Positions 1-9,464 of a stretch of 64,000 nt of DNA are shown here, one piece after another. The first letter of the stretch is position 1, and each line of letters begins with the position of its first letter. Source of the DNA: Cohaesibacter gelatinilyticus (GTDB lineage Bacteria; Pseudomonadota; Alphaproteobacteria; Rhizobiales; Cohaesibacteraceae); NCBI RefSeq assembly GCF_900215605.1, contig NZ_OBEL01000001.1, forward strand, positions 2,083,822 to 2,147,821, in the 5' to 3' direction. The position numbers and the translations under genes are program-made. A model generated the notes under the pieces. It searched no databases. It saw only the letters and a list, made by a program, of their open reading frames with translations, and was not told where the DNA came from.

Positions 1-2148
1 CTGACCAGTCAATAATCCGATCAGTTTACTGCCATCATTTTGCGACACGACAGCTGACAGGCGCATCGGGGCTTGTGTCCATTGCTGTGGCGTTCCATCC
101 AACTGTGCTTTCAGTTCCAGCTCTCCGCCACCCAATTTACCGGATATCGAACCAACAATGCCATTGACAGCACTTCGATCGGTAACTGTGAAATACAGAT
201 CGGCCGGTTCCACAGAAGCTTGGACATTTTCCAACCAGTGGCTGAAAGCCATATCTGGTGCCAAGCGTTTCACCAGCGCAACCAGTCCGTTCAGTTTTTG
301 GGCTTGAAGTGTCCCACTAACCTGACCATTCGGCACAGAGGTCAAATTCTCCAAACGTCCGGAGACATCAATTTTTGCCCCTTCAAAATCATCAATCACG
401 AGAGTCTCAACATCGACGATACCGGCGGACAGGTAAGTCTTGGCAGCCAATGACCGCCCCTCAAAACCACCACTAACAAAACGGCGGGCCTTGATATCAA
501 GAGAGATATTGGAGATCTTGCCAGCATCCGCGCCATTATTGGATAGCAGCAATGCCCCAATCCCCTGCGCCACATCCAAATCCAGCTTGTCCGCTTCCGC
601 AACAATGGTCAAAGCTCCACTGCCTGTATCAGACACCCGTTCCTTGCCGTCTTGCCAGTCAATCCGGCCGCGCACCCGATCCCCTTCAATAGTAAGGTTC
701 ATCCGCGAAACGGAGAAATAATCAGGTTTCAACGCAATCTGACCGCTTAAATCAAAAGGAGCAAGCTTGCTTTGTTGTGTAGGATTTTTCAGCCACCATT
801 TTGCAAAAGCAGAAGGATTTTCAGATCGTAGCCGCCCTTCTCCTTCGAACGCATAAACACCCCCCTTATTTTGAGATCGGGCGGAATAGAGCCCTGTCAA
901 TGCAACGCGGCTGTTGCCTGGCAAGTCGGCTTCCAGCGTTTCGATTTGCCATGCACCCTGTTCTCCTTTATTCGAGAGCCGCGCCTCAAACAGAAAATTG
1001 CGAACGATACCGCCACCCAGAATAACTCCGGGCACGTCAAAGCTTACCTGACCATTCATTTGTGGCTTAGGCAAAGCCTGAAGCAAACGCCCGAACGCAG
1101 ACAGAGCCTGTTGCAAGTCCACTGGTGCATTTGGTCCCTGCCCCAAGGCCCGATCCAAATCCAATTGTCGTGATGCCAGTTTCACATCGAAGGAGGGATC
1201 ACCACCCCAATCGACATTTGCATTGCCATTAACTCGATAAGCCTGTTCCTTCGGTCCATGCTCCAGTTCCAGCTTTGTCAGAGACAATCCACGTGCAGAA
1301 AGATCAGCATCCGCGCTGAAAGACCAAGGCACATTGGCAAGACGGTTCGTTCCCCCCCCGTCATTGGTCGCAAAACCATCCTCAATCAGATTCTTGACAT
1401 TAACCTTGGCACGATAGTGCAGACCTTCCCCATCATCAAAGCTGACCAAACCATCCATTGCCACAGTCAAAGGCTCATTGGCCGGGGTCAACAGACTCTT
1501 GACCCGAACTCCTTGAGAATTAGGCGAACCGGTTGACACCATCAAAGAATAAGGCTGACCATCATGAAGAAATGAGCTTTCGAACTTATACGGCCCAAAC
1601 AGATCACGAGCTGCAAGATTGCCGTTGAAATCATCAAGCTGAAAGACACGCCCGGTCTGTCTATCGGCCAAAGACAATTGTCCATTTTTGATGATAACAT
1701 CATTAAGACTGATATGTGTCGGCACCAAATGAGCTTGCAGATCAGGTTGGCGCTTCCACCTCAATTGACCCTTTTCATCAAGATCCAGACGCAAACGCGG
1801 TGAGGTCAAGGTCATATCGACCACCTCGACCTCCCCCTTGATCAAGGGCAGAAGTTCAATGCGTACATCAAATTGATCAATAACCAGTAGCGGCTTATCC
1901 CGGTCGGCCCCCACATGCACAGTACCAAACTGTAGATGTGGCAAGGGCAGAATTTGCATATCCGCTGTGCCAAGAACACGAACCGGTTGCCCCAAAACCC
2001 GACTGGCTTCACGTTCAAAGGCTGAACGATAGGACGTCCAGTCAACAAAAAGCGGTCCCACCAACGCAATGATCAGGGCCAGCAGAATTGTGCCGCCAAT
2101 ACCAATATAGAGCGTATTCAGGGCCTTACCCTCCGAACTGAAAACCAC
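1..2148 (-). CDS. AsmA family protein, C-terminus beyond window edge
   Basis: This reading frame stays open on the minus strand from about 2148 to the left edge, so at least 716 codons are present and the C-terminus is missing. A GTG at 2146-2148 is the first usable start after an in-frame stop at 2161-2163; no clear ribosome binding site supports it. Residues about 12-34 form one hydrophobic transmembrane segment, followed by the DWTSYR motif (36-41) and a VLGQPVRV stretch that are typical of the alphaproteobacterial AsmA N-terminus. The remainder is a long beta-rich region expected to be periplasmic. AsmA-like proteins are linked to outer-membrane assembly and lipid transport between membranes; the exact role here is not shown by the sequence. 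It lies 80 bases downstream of the FAD-linked dehydrogenase gene on the same strand. Confidence 0.8.
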   Translation of the reverse strand, partial: MVFSSEGKALNTLYIGIGGTILLALIIALVGPLFVDWTSYRSAFEREASRVLGQPVRVLGTADMQILPLPHLQFGTVHVGADRDKPLLVIDQFDVRIELLPLIKGEVEVVDMTLTSPRLRLDLDEKGQLRWKRQPDLQAHLVPTHISLNDVIIKNGQLSLADRQTGRVFQLDDFNGNLAARDLFGPYKFESSFLHDGQPYSLMVSTGSPNSQGVRVKSLLTPANEPLTVAMDGLVSFDDGEGLHYRAKVNVKNLIEDGFATNDGGGTNRLANVPWSFSADADLSARGLSLTKLELEHGPKEQAYRVNGNANVDWGGDPSFDVKLASRQLDLDRALGQGPNAPVDLQQALSAFGRLLQALPKPQMNGQVSFDVPGVILGGGIVRNFLFEARLSNKGEQGAWQIETLEADLPGNSRVALTGLYSARSQNKGGVYAFEGEGRLRSENPSAFAKWWLKNPTQQSKLAPFDLSGQIALKPDYFSVSRMNLTIEGDRVRGRIDWQDGKERVSDTGSGALTIVAEADKLDLDVAQGIGALLLSNNGADAGKISNISLDIKARRFVSGGFEGRSLAAKTYLSAGIVDVETLVIDDFEGAKIDVSGRLENLTSVPNGQVSGTLQAQKLNGLVALVKRLAPDMAFSHWLENVQASVEPADLYFTVTDRSAVNGIVGSISGKLGGGELELKAQLDGTPQQWTQAPMRLSAVVSQNDGSKLIGLLTGQ

Positions 2149-2228
2149 AACAAAGGCGGTCTATGGACTACTGGGTTGTGGCCTTAAGCTACTCTGTCAC
2201 GGGCAAAGCGGCAAATCCCAAACCGTCC

Positions 2229-3641
2229 TCAATCAGTTTTGGGAAGGATTTTCCCCGGATTCATAATATTTTGGGGGTCAATTGCCTGTTTGATGGCCGC
2301 CATGACACCAAGACCCGCACCATATTCATAACTCATATATTTCATCTTGCCCTGACCAACACCATGTTCGCCGGTACAGGTTCCGCCCATTTCAATGGCG
2401 CGCAAGGCCAGACGTTCAAGGAAGATTTCCGCATTTTCATGCTCTTCCGGCTTCTCGGGATCCAGCAACAACAGCACGTGAAAATTACCATCACCCACAT
2501 GCCCCACGATAGGAGCAATGAAACCAAATTCATCAAGATCAGCCTGGGTTGCCATGACACATTCCGCAAGGCGTGAGATTGGCACACAAACATCCGTAGA
2601 TAATCCCTTGGCTCCCGGGCGCAAAGCATGTGCTGCCCAATAGGCATCATGGCGTGCAGTCCAAAGAGCCGTGCGTTCCTCTGCTTTCGTTGTCCATTGG
2701 AAATCTTCACCACCACAATCCGCAACAATTTCAGAGAACAGCTGAGACTGCTCCGATACTCCATTCTCTGAACCGTGAAATTCGACAAATAGAGTTGGCC
2801 GTTCCTTCAAGTTCAGATTGGAATAATCGTTGCAAGCCTTGACCTGGAGAGGATCAAGCAGCTCGATACGGGCAATGGGAATACCACATTGAATGGTCAG
2901 AATCACGGCATTGCAAGCACTTTCCAGATCAGGAAAATTGCAAATGCCCCCTGCTATAGCTTGCGGAATACCGGACAATTTCAACGTTACGTCACAGATG
3001 ATACCGAGAGTTCCTTCTGATCCCACGATCAAACGTGTCAGATCATATCCAGCGGAGCTTTTCTTGGCGCGGCTGGCAGTGCGGACAATGGCACCATCAG
3101 GCATCACAACAGTCATCGCCAGAACATTGTCCTTCATGGTGCCATAGCGAACTGCATTGGTGCCAGAAGCACGAGTTGCCGCCATACCACCAATGGACGC
3201 ATCAGCTCCAGGATCAATTGGAAAGAACAAGCCGGTATCACGCAAATAATCATTAAGCTGCTTTCGTGTCACACCTGCCCCGACACGGCAGCTCAAATCT
3301 TCAGCATACACGTCCAGAATTTCATTCATCTGGGAAACATCTATGGAGATGCCACCATATGGAGCATTCAGATGTCCTTCCAGCGACGAACCTGTACCAA
3401 ACGGAATGACAGGAACATTGCATTCAGCACAAAGTTTGACGATATCGGAGACCTCTTCTGCAGAATGAGCAAACACCACGCCATCCGGCACCTGATTCTC
3501 TAACCATGTGGTCGTATGACCGTGTTGTTCGCGCAAAGCTTCCCCTTTCGTGAAACGGTTGGAATATTTACTTTCCAGTTCCGCACAAACAACATCGATA
3601 GCCTTCTGGTCCTTTACACGCGCAAAGATTGGCTCAACCAT
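2229..3641 (-). CDS. FAD-linked D-lactate/glycolate-type dehydrogenase
   Basis: The 470-residue protein has the full architecture of the FAD-binding oxidase family that includes D-lactate dehydrogenase (cytochrome) and glycolate oxidase subunit GlcD. An FAD_binding_4 (PCMH) domain covers about residues 50-230, with the pyrophosphate-binding stretch FGTGSSLEGH at 81-90. A FAD-oxidase C-terminal domain follows, with GHVGDGNFH (about 390) and GEHGVGQGK (about 430). The sequence most resembles DLD1-type enzymes that oxidise D-lactate to pyruvate and pass electrons to cytochrome c or quinone, but substrate cannot be fixed from sequence alone; 2-hydroxyglutarate or glycolate are alternatives. No glcE or glcF partner follows, which argues for a single-subunit enzyme. 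The ATG at 3641 has AGGAGA about 9 bases upstream. Confidence 0.88.
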   Translation of the reverse strand: MVEPIFARVKDQKAIDVVCAELESKYSNRFTKGEALREQHGHTTTWLENQVPDGVVFAHSAEEVSDIVKLCAECNVPVIPFGTGSSLEGHLNAPYGGISIDVSQMNEILDVYAEDLSCRVGAGVTRKQLNDYLRDTGLFFPIDPGADASIGGMAATRASGTNAVRYGTMKDNVLAMTVVMPDGAIVRTASRAKKSSAGYDLTRLIVGSEGTLGIICDVTLKLSGIPQAIAGGICNFPDLESACNAVILTIQCGIPIARIELLDPLQVKACNDYSNLNLKERPTLFVEFHGSENGVSEQSQLFSEIVADCGGEDFQWTTKAEERTALWTARHDAYWAAHALRPGAKGLSTDVCVPISRLAECVMATQADLDEFGFIAPIVGHVGDGNFHVLLLLDPEKPEEHENAEIFLERLALRAIEMGGTCTGEHGVGQGKMKYMSYEYGAGLGVMAAIKQAIDPQNIMNPGKILPKTD

Positions 3642-3820
3642 GGGGGTTATCTCCTGCTTTTCTTCTCGTTTGTGTCTTATCTAGCAAAGGAAACCACGCG
3701 AAAATAGCGTAGTAATGCTCTATGGGACAGGACAAAGCGCATCCTGCTGCCTTAGCTATCAACTCGGACAAAGCTGTTTCTGCTCACAAAAGCTTGTAGA
3801 TCTTACCACGCAGAGCGCTT

Positions 3821-3847
3821 TTGAATTGGCGAATCTGGCTTTATAGT
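3821..3847 (+). promoter_or_regulatory. candidate promoter of the ClC gene
   Basis: TTGAAT at 3821-3826 and TATAGT at 3842-3847 resemble -35 and -10 boxes, but the 15-base spacer is short. The site lies about 90 bases before the preferred ClC start. The interval 3642-3938 holds nothing else that I could recognise. Confidence 0.3.
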
Positions 3848-3938
3848 TGAATTTCAAGCAATCTTGTTTCGTAAGACATGCTACTCTGGCACAAGAGCCA
3901 ATTATCGAGCATCACAAACAACAGGCCAGAAGAAAAAC

Positions 3939-5567
3939 ATGCGCTGGTTAAATCCCGTCTCCCTTGCCAAAAACTGGATCGAACCCAATTGGCGCAGCTA
4001 TCTGGCAACTCAACAACCACAATTATGGCTATTGGCCATTCTGATTGGCCTGCTTGTCTCCTGCGCAGCGATCATATTTCGATTGGGGATCGGCGCTGTG
4101 CAATGGACGTGGCTCGGCACCATAAGTGAAAGCATCGCCACCGCTGCCGATAACCAACCTTATTGGCTTATCCTGCTTGCTCCTACATTGGGTGGGCTCT
4201 TTGTCGGTCTGTTTCTCGAATATGTCCATCCGATCAAACGCGCTGAAGGTGTTGCCGATGTCATCGAGGCGCGTGCTCACGGTGGTTCCGGTCTGCGTTT
4301 CTGGCAAGGATTGGATAGCGCCGCCGTGACCATCGTCTCACTGGGCGCTGGTGCCAGTGCTGGTCGTGAAGGTCCAATGGTGCATCTGGGTGCCAGTCTT
4401 GCAAAAATCGTCTGCGAACTGTTCAGTCTGCCCTCAACTGCCCGCAAAACCTTGCTGGCCTGTGGCGTCGCCAGTGCAGTATCAGCCAGTTTTAATGCTC
4501 CCATCGCCGGCGTCCTGTTCGCCCATGAGGTCATTCTCGGCCATTATGCCATGACTGCCTTTGTGCCTATCGTTCTGGCGTCAGCCATGGGCACCTTGCT
4601 GTCCCGCCTTTATTTTGGCGATATAGCAGCCTTTGACATCCCGGCCTATCAGATCACATCCTATTGGGAACTCCCGGCGTTTGCTTTGCTCGGTATCACC
4701 TGTGCCGTCGTTGCTGTGTTGTTTCAATTTTCTCTGATGGGCACGGACTGGGTCGCCCGGCATGTAAAAATACCGCTGTTCCTGCGCCCAGTCATTGGTG
4801 GCTTTGTCATTGGCTGTATCGCTCTGGTGTTCCCGGAAGTTCTGGGGGTTGGCTATGAAGCAACCGACATGGCCCTGCACCAAAAGCTGCCCCTCGCCAT
4901 GCTTTTCGCGCTGATCATTGCCAAGACAGCGGCAACAGCCATCACGCTCGCCTCGCGTTTCGGCGGGGGAATTTTCTCGCCTTCGCTCTATGTCGGCGCC
5001 ATGACTGGCGGTGTCTTTGGCATCATCGCTGCGCAAGTCTTCCCGGAAATGGCATCAAGCCAGGGCCTCTATTCCATTCTTGGAATGGGAGCCGTGGCCG
5101 CTGCGGTTCTCGGCGCCCCTGTCTCCACCACAATGATCGTCTTTGAGCTCACCGGTGGATATGCGCTCTCCATCGCACTACTTATCACAGTCTCCATTGC
5201 CACAGGCCTGACATTGGCACTGCATGGGCGCTCCTATTTTCATTGGCAGCTGGAAATGCGCGGTGTCTTCTTACAGGAAGGTGATCACAAGTTCCTTGTT
5301 ACCCATATCAAAGTGGCGCAATTCTATCATCCTTTGACAGAGGATGCTTTGGAAGAAGACCATCTACTTCCGGAAGATTCAGACACATTACGGTTGATGG
5401 ATAATCTGGAAACAGCTTTGAAGGCCTTTGACGCCTGTGGTGGCGAACCAATCCCCGTCGCAGATCCTGATGATCCAACCAAAATACTTGGTTGGGCAAA
5501 GCAAGTTGATGCCCTTCGCTATTTCAACGACCTGTTGATCGACACCCATGCGCAAGAACACCGCTAA
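3939..5567 (+). CDS. ClC-family chloride channel or Cl-/H+ antiporter
   Basis: This is a polytopic membrane protein of 542 residues from the preferred ATG at 3939; an earlier in-frame ATG at 3864 would add 25 polar residues, but 3939 has AGAAG just upstream. The ClC signature motifs are present: GGSGLR near 115, GREGP at 142-146 with the gating glutamate E144, and GGGIFSPS near 345. Many hydrophobic segments alternate through residues 25-440. Family members move chloride across the inner membrane as channels or in exchange for protons; which mechanism applies is not decidable here. The soluble tail of about 90 residues contains one CBS-like half (around FDACGGEPIPVADP) instead of the usual CBS pair. 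The next gene, uvrD, has its own promoter. Confidence 0.92.
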   Translation: MRWLNPVSLAKNWIEPNWRSYLATQQPQLWLLAILIGLLVSCAAIIFRLGIGAVQWTWLGTISESIATAADNQPYWLILLAPTLGGLFVGLFLEYVHPIKRAEGVADVIEARAHGGSGLRFWQGLDSAAVTIVSLGAGASAGREGPMVHLGASLAKIVCELFSLPSTARKTLLACGVASAVSASFNAPIAGVLFAHEVILGHYAMTAFVPIVLASAMGTLLSRLYFGDIAAFDIPAYQITSYWELPAFALLGITCAVVAVLFQFSLMGTDWVARHVKIPLFLRPVIGGFVIGCIALVFPEVLGVGYEATDMALHQKLPLAMLFALIIAKTAATAITLASRFGGGIFSPSLYVGAMTGGVFGIIAAQVFPEMASSQGLYSILGMGAVAAAVLGAPVSTTMIVFELTGGYALSIALLITVSIATGLTLALHGRSYFHWQLEMRGVFLQEGDHKFLVTHIKVAQFYHPLTEDALEEDHLLPEDSDTLRLMDNLETALKAFDACGGEPIPVADPDDPTKILGWAKQVDALRYFNDLLIDTHAQEHR

Positions 5568-5631
5568 GACTGGAATGCCCACCAATGGCATTTGACTTCT
5601 ATCGCCCCCTTTAAAAAAGGCTTAGAAAGTC

Positions 5632-5658
5632 CTGACAAAGCCATTATGTTGCTATAAT
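5632..5658 (+). promoter_or_regulatory. promoter of uvrD/pcrA
   Basis: CTGACA at 5632-5637 and a perfect TATAAT at 5653-5658, 15 bases apart, form a sigma70-like promoter about 90 bases before the uvrD start. The leader after it carries two short hairpins (5668-5684 and 5690-5705). Confidence 0.5.
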
Positions 5659-5747
5659 GTTCTAGATCCAGATTCGAAATCTGGTTTATAAGGGCTTATG
5701 CCCTTCAATGCCATGCATAAACCGATCCAGTAGGACCCACTCACTCC

Positions 5748-8144
5748 ATGTCTGACTTGTTTGCTTCACCACCGACACCCCCTACTCCGTCAGACGGTGA
5801 GCCTGATCATCAAAGCATTCGAGCACAATTGCAAAAGATGCGGCCCGTACCCTATATGGATGGCCTGAACCCGGAACAACGGGATGCGGTAGAAAGCATC
5901 GATGGGCCACTTCTGGTGCTGGCTGGCGCAGGTACAGGCAAGACCCGTGTTCTTACCACCCGCATCGGTCATATTCTGGCAACCCGCAGCGCCATGCCTT
6001 GGCAGATCCTCGCAGTGACCTTCACCAACAAGGCCGCCCGCGAAATGAAGGACCGCATCGGCAATCTCATCGGCGGCAATGTCGAGGGCATGCAATGGCT
6101 GGGCACCTTCCACTCGATTGGCGTGAAGATCCTGCGTCGACATGCGGAGTTGGTGGATCTGAAATCCAATTTCACCATCCTTGATACTGACGACCAACTT
6201 CGCCTGATGAAGCAGCTTATCCAAGCCCAAGGCCTGGACGAAAAGCGCTGGCCTGCGCGCCAACTGAACACTCTGATTGATGGCTGGAAGAACCGCGGCC
6301 TGACGCCACAACAAGTCCCACAAGACGAAGGCTATTATTTTGCCCAAGGCCATGGCGTCAAACTCTATACGGAATATCAGGCCCGCCTGAAAGTTCTCAA
6401 TGCCTGTGATTTTGGAGATCTGCTTCTGGAATGCTTGCGGCTCTTCCGCGAAAACCCGGACATATTGGCCGATTATCACAAGCGCTTTCGCTATATTCTG
6501 GTGGACGAGTATCAAGACACCAATATCGCGCAATATCTCTGGCTGCGCCTGCTGGCCCAAGGCGGCAATAATATCTGCTGCGTTGGTGACGACGACCAAT
6601 CCATCTATGGTTGGCGTGGCGCAGAAGTCGATAACATTCTGCGGTTCGAGGAAGATTTTCCCGGCGCCAAGGTCATTCGACTTGAACGCAATTATCGCTC
6701 CACGGTCCATATTCTTGCCGCAGCCTCTCATTTGATCACTTATAATGAAGGCCGTCTCGGTAAAACGCTTCATCCCCAAATCGAAGATGACGACGCGGAG
6801 AAGGTAACAGTCACATCAGCTTGGGACAGCGAGGAAGAAGCCCGCACCATCGGTGAGCAAATCGAAGATCTCCAGCGTGCCAAACATGATCTGAACGAAA
6901 TTGCCATTCTCGTCCGTGCGTCATTCCAGATGCGCGAGTTCGAAGATCGCTTCATCACCATGGGGCTGAACTATCGCGTCATTGGCGGCCCGCGCTTCTA
7001 TGAACGCGCCGAGATCCGTGATGCCCTCGCCTATTTCCGTTGCGTGGTACAACCTGCCGATGATCTGGCCTTTGAGCGTATCGTCAACACCCCGCGCCGC
7101 GGCCTGGGTGATGCAACACTCAAACAAGTTCACGATCACGCCCGAAGCCATGGTTTGCCTCTTACCGAAGCTGCAACTGATCTGGTTCAGACAGAAGAAC
7201 TCAAACCGCGTCCGCGCAATTCGCTGAAGGGCGTGCTCGGCCAGTTTACCCATTGGCGCACCATGCTCGCTTCCATGAAGCATACCGAACTGGCTGAAAT
7301 GATTTTGGATGAGTCCGGTTATACCGAGATGTGGCAGAAGGACAAAAGCGCTGATGCCCCTGGCCGCCTCGACAACTTGAAGGAACTCATCCGCTCCATG
7401 GAAGAGTTCGACAGCCTTCCAAGCTTCCTGGAACATATTGCGCTGGTCATGGATCGTGATTCTGCCCAAAGTAATGAAGCAGTCTCCATCATGACATTGC
7501 ACTCAGCCAAGGGATTGGAATTTGACACCGTTTTCCTGCCAGGTTGGGAAGAAGGTCTTTTCCCTCATCAACGTGCTTTGGATGAATCCGGCACACGCGG
7601 TTTGGAAGAAGAACGCCGTCTTGCTTATGTGGGCATCACCCGTGCCAAGAAACGTGCCAAGATTTATGTGGCTTCCAATCGCCGCATTCATGGTCTTTGG
7701 CAGAGTTCCGTCCCATCGCGTTTTCTGGACGAACTGCCTCCCGCTCATGTGGACGTTGTGGAGAGCCAATCCACTTATGGCGGCTATGGCAATTCCGGTG
7801 TCGGTGGCTCCATCTATGGCAAAAGCCGCTTTGATAGCTCCGATCCGTTCGAGAACAATTACGATACTCCGGGCTGGAAACGCGCTCAAAACAACAAGGC
7901 CAAGAAAACCGGCAAGCCCAAGCAACGCTATGGAGGCGGACCTGCTTCCAGTGGCAAGGTGATTGATGGCGAACTGATCGCCAAAGGCACCTCAGATACA
8001 CCATCTCTCTATTCAGTAGGTGAGCGTGTTTTCCATCAGAAATTCGGCTACGGGAATGTCAAATCCATCGAAGGTAACAAGTTGACAGTCGAGTTTTCTA
8101 CCGGCACTAAGCGGGTGATTGACAGCTTTGTGGAACGTCATTGA
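5748..8144 (+). CDS. uvrD: UvrD/PcrA/Rep-type ATP-dependent DNA helicase
   Basis: The 798-residue protein is a superfamily 1A 3'-5' helicase. It shows Walker A AGAGTGKTR (60-68), the Walker B/DEYQDTN motif (about 252), QSIYGWRGA (motif III region, about 285), and the C-terminal motifs MTLHSAKGLEF, GLFPHQRA and VGITRAKK. The last 40 residues (GERVFHQKFGYGNV) are the conserved C-terminal tail of PcrA/UvrD, which contacts RNA polymerase or partner proteins. The expected roles are nucleotide-excision repair, mismatch repair and removal of replication obstacles in the cytoplasm. uvrD and pcrA cannot be separated by sequence in this lineage. A clear promoter lies upstream. No convincing LexA box of the alphaproteobacterial GTTC-N7-GTTC type was found in front of it. 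Confidence 0.95.
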   Translation: MSDLFASPPTPPTPSDGEPDHQSIRAQLQKMRPVPYMDGLNPEQRDAVESIDGPLLVLAGAGTGKTRVLTTRIGHILATRSAMPWQILAVTFTNKAAREMKDRIGNLIGGNVEGMQWLGTFHSIGVKILRRHAELVDLKSNFTILDTDDQLRLMKQLIQAQGLDEKRWPARQLNTLIDGWKNRGLTPQQVPQDEGYYFAQGHGVKLYTEYQARLKVLNACDFGDLLLECLRLFRENPDILADYHKRFRYILVDEYQDTNIAQYLWLRLLAQGGNNICCVGDDDQSIYGWRGAEVDNILRFEEDFPGAKVIRLERNYRSTVHILAAASHLITYNEGRLGKTLHPQIEDDDAEKVTVTSAWDSEEEARTIGEQIEDLQRAKHDLNEIAILVRASFQMREFEDRFITMGLNYRVIGGPRFYERAEIRDALAYFRCVVQPADDLAFERIVNTPRRGLGDATLKQVHDHARSHGLPLTEAATDLVQTEELKPRPRNSLKGVLGQFTHWRTMLASMKHTELAEMILDESGYTEMWQKDKSADAPGRLDNLKELIRSMEEFDSLPSFLEHIALVMDRDSAQSNEAVSIMTLHSAKGLEFDTVFLPGWEEGLFPHQRALDESGTRGLEEERRLAYVGITRAKKRAKIYVASNRRIHGLWQSSVPSRFLDELPPAHVDVVESQSTYGGYGNSGVGGSIYGKSRFDSSDPFENNYDTPGWKRAQNNKAKKTGKPKQRYGGGPASSGKVIDGELIAKGTSDTPSLYSVGERVFHQKFGYGNVKSIEGNKLTVEFSTGTKRVIDSFVERH

Positions 8145-8263
8145 TTGGCGGAAACGCCAGCGGAACATCTTGTGATCTTGCCTTTACCTCCAAGAGCCGC
8201 TATCGAAGCACAAAATTGGCATCGAGTTGCCATAGCGTTATACGTCAAGCGAAAGACTGACAC

Positions 8264-9136
8264 ATGTCCCACTATCTCTATGCCGAAGGCCCTGCCGATC
8301 AGGTCCAGAATGCCGCCCGGCATCTTGAAGTCCTGTTCGAAGAAGACGGCTTTGCCATTTCCAATTTCGAGATTGATGAAGACGCCAAAGTCTGGGCCTT
8401 GTCCCTCTATCCAGCTGAGGAAATTGCCGACGAAGCCCTTTCCCGAGCACTGGACAATCTGAAGACTCAGGACATCTCGCTACCATTGGAAAAGGTAACT
8501 CTGCCAGACGAAGATTGGGTAAGCAAAAGCCTGGAAGGCCTGGTGCCAGTTGAAGCAGGCCGTTTTGTTATTCATGGCTCCCATGATGTTGGCATGAACA
8601 CCAAAGGCCGCATTCCTGTACAGATCAATGCTGGTCAAGCATTCGGCACTGGCCACCATGGCACCACAGCAGGCTGCCTGAAGGTCTTGAGTGAAGAGCT
8701 GAAGCAAATTCAACCTGAACGCATTCTGGATCTCGGCACAGGCTCAGCTGTCCTTGCCATTGCGCTTGCAAAATTGCTCAAGCAGACCATTGTGGCAACC
8801 GACATTGACCCGATTTCCGTTGAAACCAGCCGCGACAACGTCCGAATCAATGAGGTGCATCCATATGTGAAACTTGCTTGTGCTTCCGGCTTCAGCCATC
8901 CCATTTTCAAGGAAGAAGGCCCGTTCGATCTGATCGTTGCCAATATTCTGGCCGGACCACTTTGTGACATGGCCAAGGATGTAGCCGCCAACACCATGCT
9001 GGGTGGCCGCATTGTGCTTTCAGGTTTGTTGCCTCACCAGAAAGCCAAGGTCGTTGCAGCCTATCGTCAACAAGGCTTCCATCTGCTGCGCGCTGTAGAA
9101 GAAGATGGCTGGCTGGTTCTGGTCCTGCAGAGCTGA
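8264..9136 (+). CDS. prmA: ribosomal protein L11 methyltransferase
   Basis: The 290-residue protein has a small N-terminal domain (about 1-100) and a class I SAM-dependent methyltransferase domain with motif I DLGTGSAVLAIA (about 157-168) and the VANILAGPL motif (about 226), which replaces NPPY and is diagnostic for PrmA. GQAFGTGHHGTT just before motif I is also conserved in the family. It trimethylates ribosomal protein L11 on the N-terminus and lysines. The gene follows uvrD on the same strand after 119 bases, and a strong hairpin terminator lies about 85 bases behind it, so uvrD-prmA may be cotranscribed. Confidence 0.95.
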   Translation: MSHYLYAEGPADQVQNAARHLEVLFEEDGFAISNFEIDEDAKVWALSLYPAEEIADEALSRALDNLKTQDISLPLEKVTLPDEDWVSKSLEGLVPVEAGRFVIHGSHDVGMNTKGRIPVQINAGQAFGTGHHGTTAGCLKVLSEELKQIQPERILDLGTGSAVLAIALAKLLKQTIVATDIDPISVETSRDNVRINEVHPYVKLACASGFSHPIFKEEGPFDLIVANILAGPLCDMAKDVAANTMLGGRIVLSGLLPHQKAKVVAAYRQQGFHLLRAVEEDGWLVLVLQS

Positions 9137-9221
9137 TCATACAGTTTCTGATCAGGCATACCCTAGAAGCATATTGCCCAAAAGTGTGCGCGGTTTGCGG
9201 GCATATGCTCTAGATACAAAG

Positions 9222-9250
9222 AAAGCGGGCCAAGGCCCGCTTTACTTTTT
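9222..9250. terminator. bidirectional intrinsic terminator between prmA and the 55-residue gene
   Basis: A perfect 10-bp stem (9222-9231 with 9234-9243) is followed on the plus strand by ACTTTTTCTC, and on the minus strand by a shorter T-rich stretch. It ends prmA (plus) and probably the convergent small gene (minus). Confidence 0.8.
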
Positions 9251-9296
9251 CTCAGTCGCAAGACTGATGAATCCAAACCAAGTCAAGTTCCAGAAC

Positions 9297-9464
9297 TTAG
9301 AATGGCAGATATTTTGCGTCTTTGGACTTCACTTCGTCCGCATCAAAACCACCAGCAGAAAGCAGGCTACGGTCAGCATTGCGGATGTAAGCTTGAACAT
9401 AACGACGAGCTTCCTGCTCGCGAGCGTGGATCATACGATCAAAAGTACGACGAATAACGGACAT
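9297..9464 (-). CDS. small conserved-looking basic protein of unknown function, 55 residues
   Basis: The start at 9464 is chosen because AAGGATG lies 8 bases upstream; a longer frame to 9605 adds an unlikely, cysteine-containing leader. The product begins MSVIRRTFDR and has a helix-like central part (REQEARRYVQAY) and an acidic tail. Short proteins with this pattern (an N-terminal RRTFDRM-like segment followed by an amphipathic helix) are familiar from Rhizobiales genomes, where they are annotated as hypothetical. I do not know a function. The gene stands alone between convergent prmA and divergent pepP, with a terminator at its 3' end. Confidence 0.65.
   Translation of the reverse strand: MSVIRRTFDRMIHAREQEARRYVQAYIRNADRSLLSAGGFDADEVKSKDAKYLPF

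Noticed and set aside
5653-5684. possible LexA (SOS) box before uvrD
   Set aside because: A GTTC half is present at 5659-5662 but the second half at the 7-base spacing is AGAT, not GTTC.
5790-6779. 329-codon open frame on the minus strand inside uvrD
   Set aside because: It is fully antisense to a well-conserved helicase domain and its translation has no recognisable motif; it reflects codon bias.
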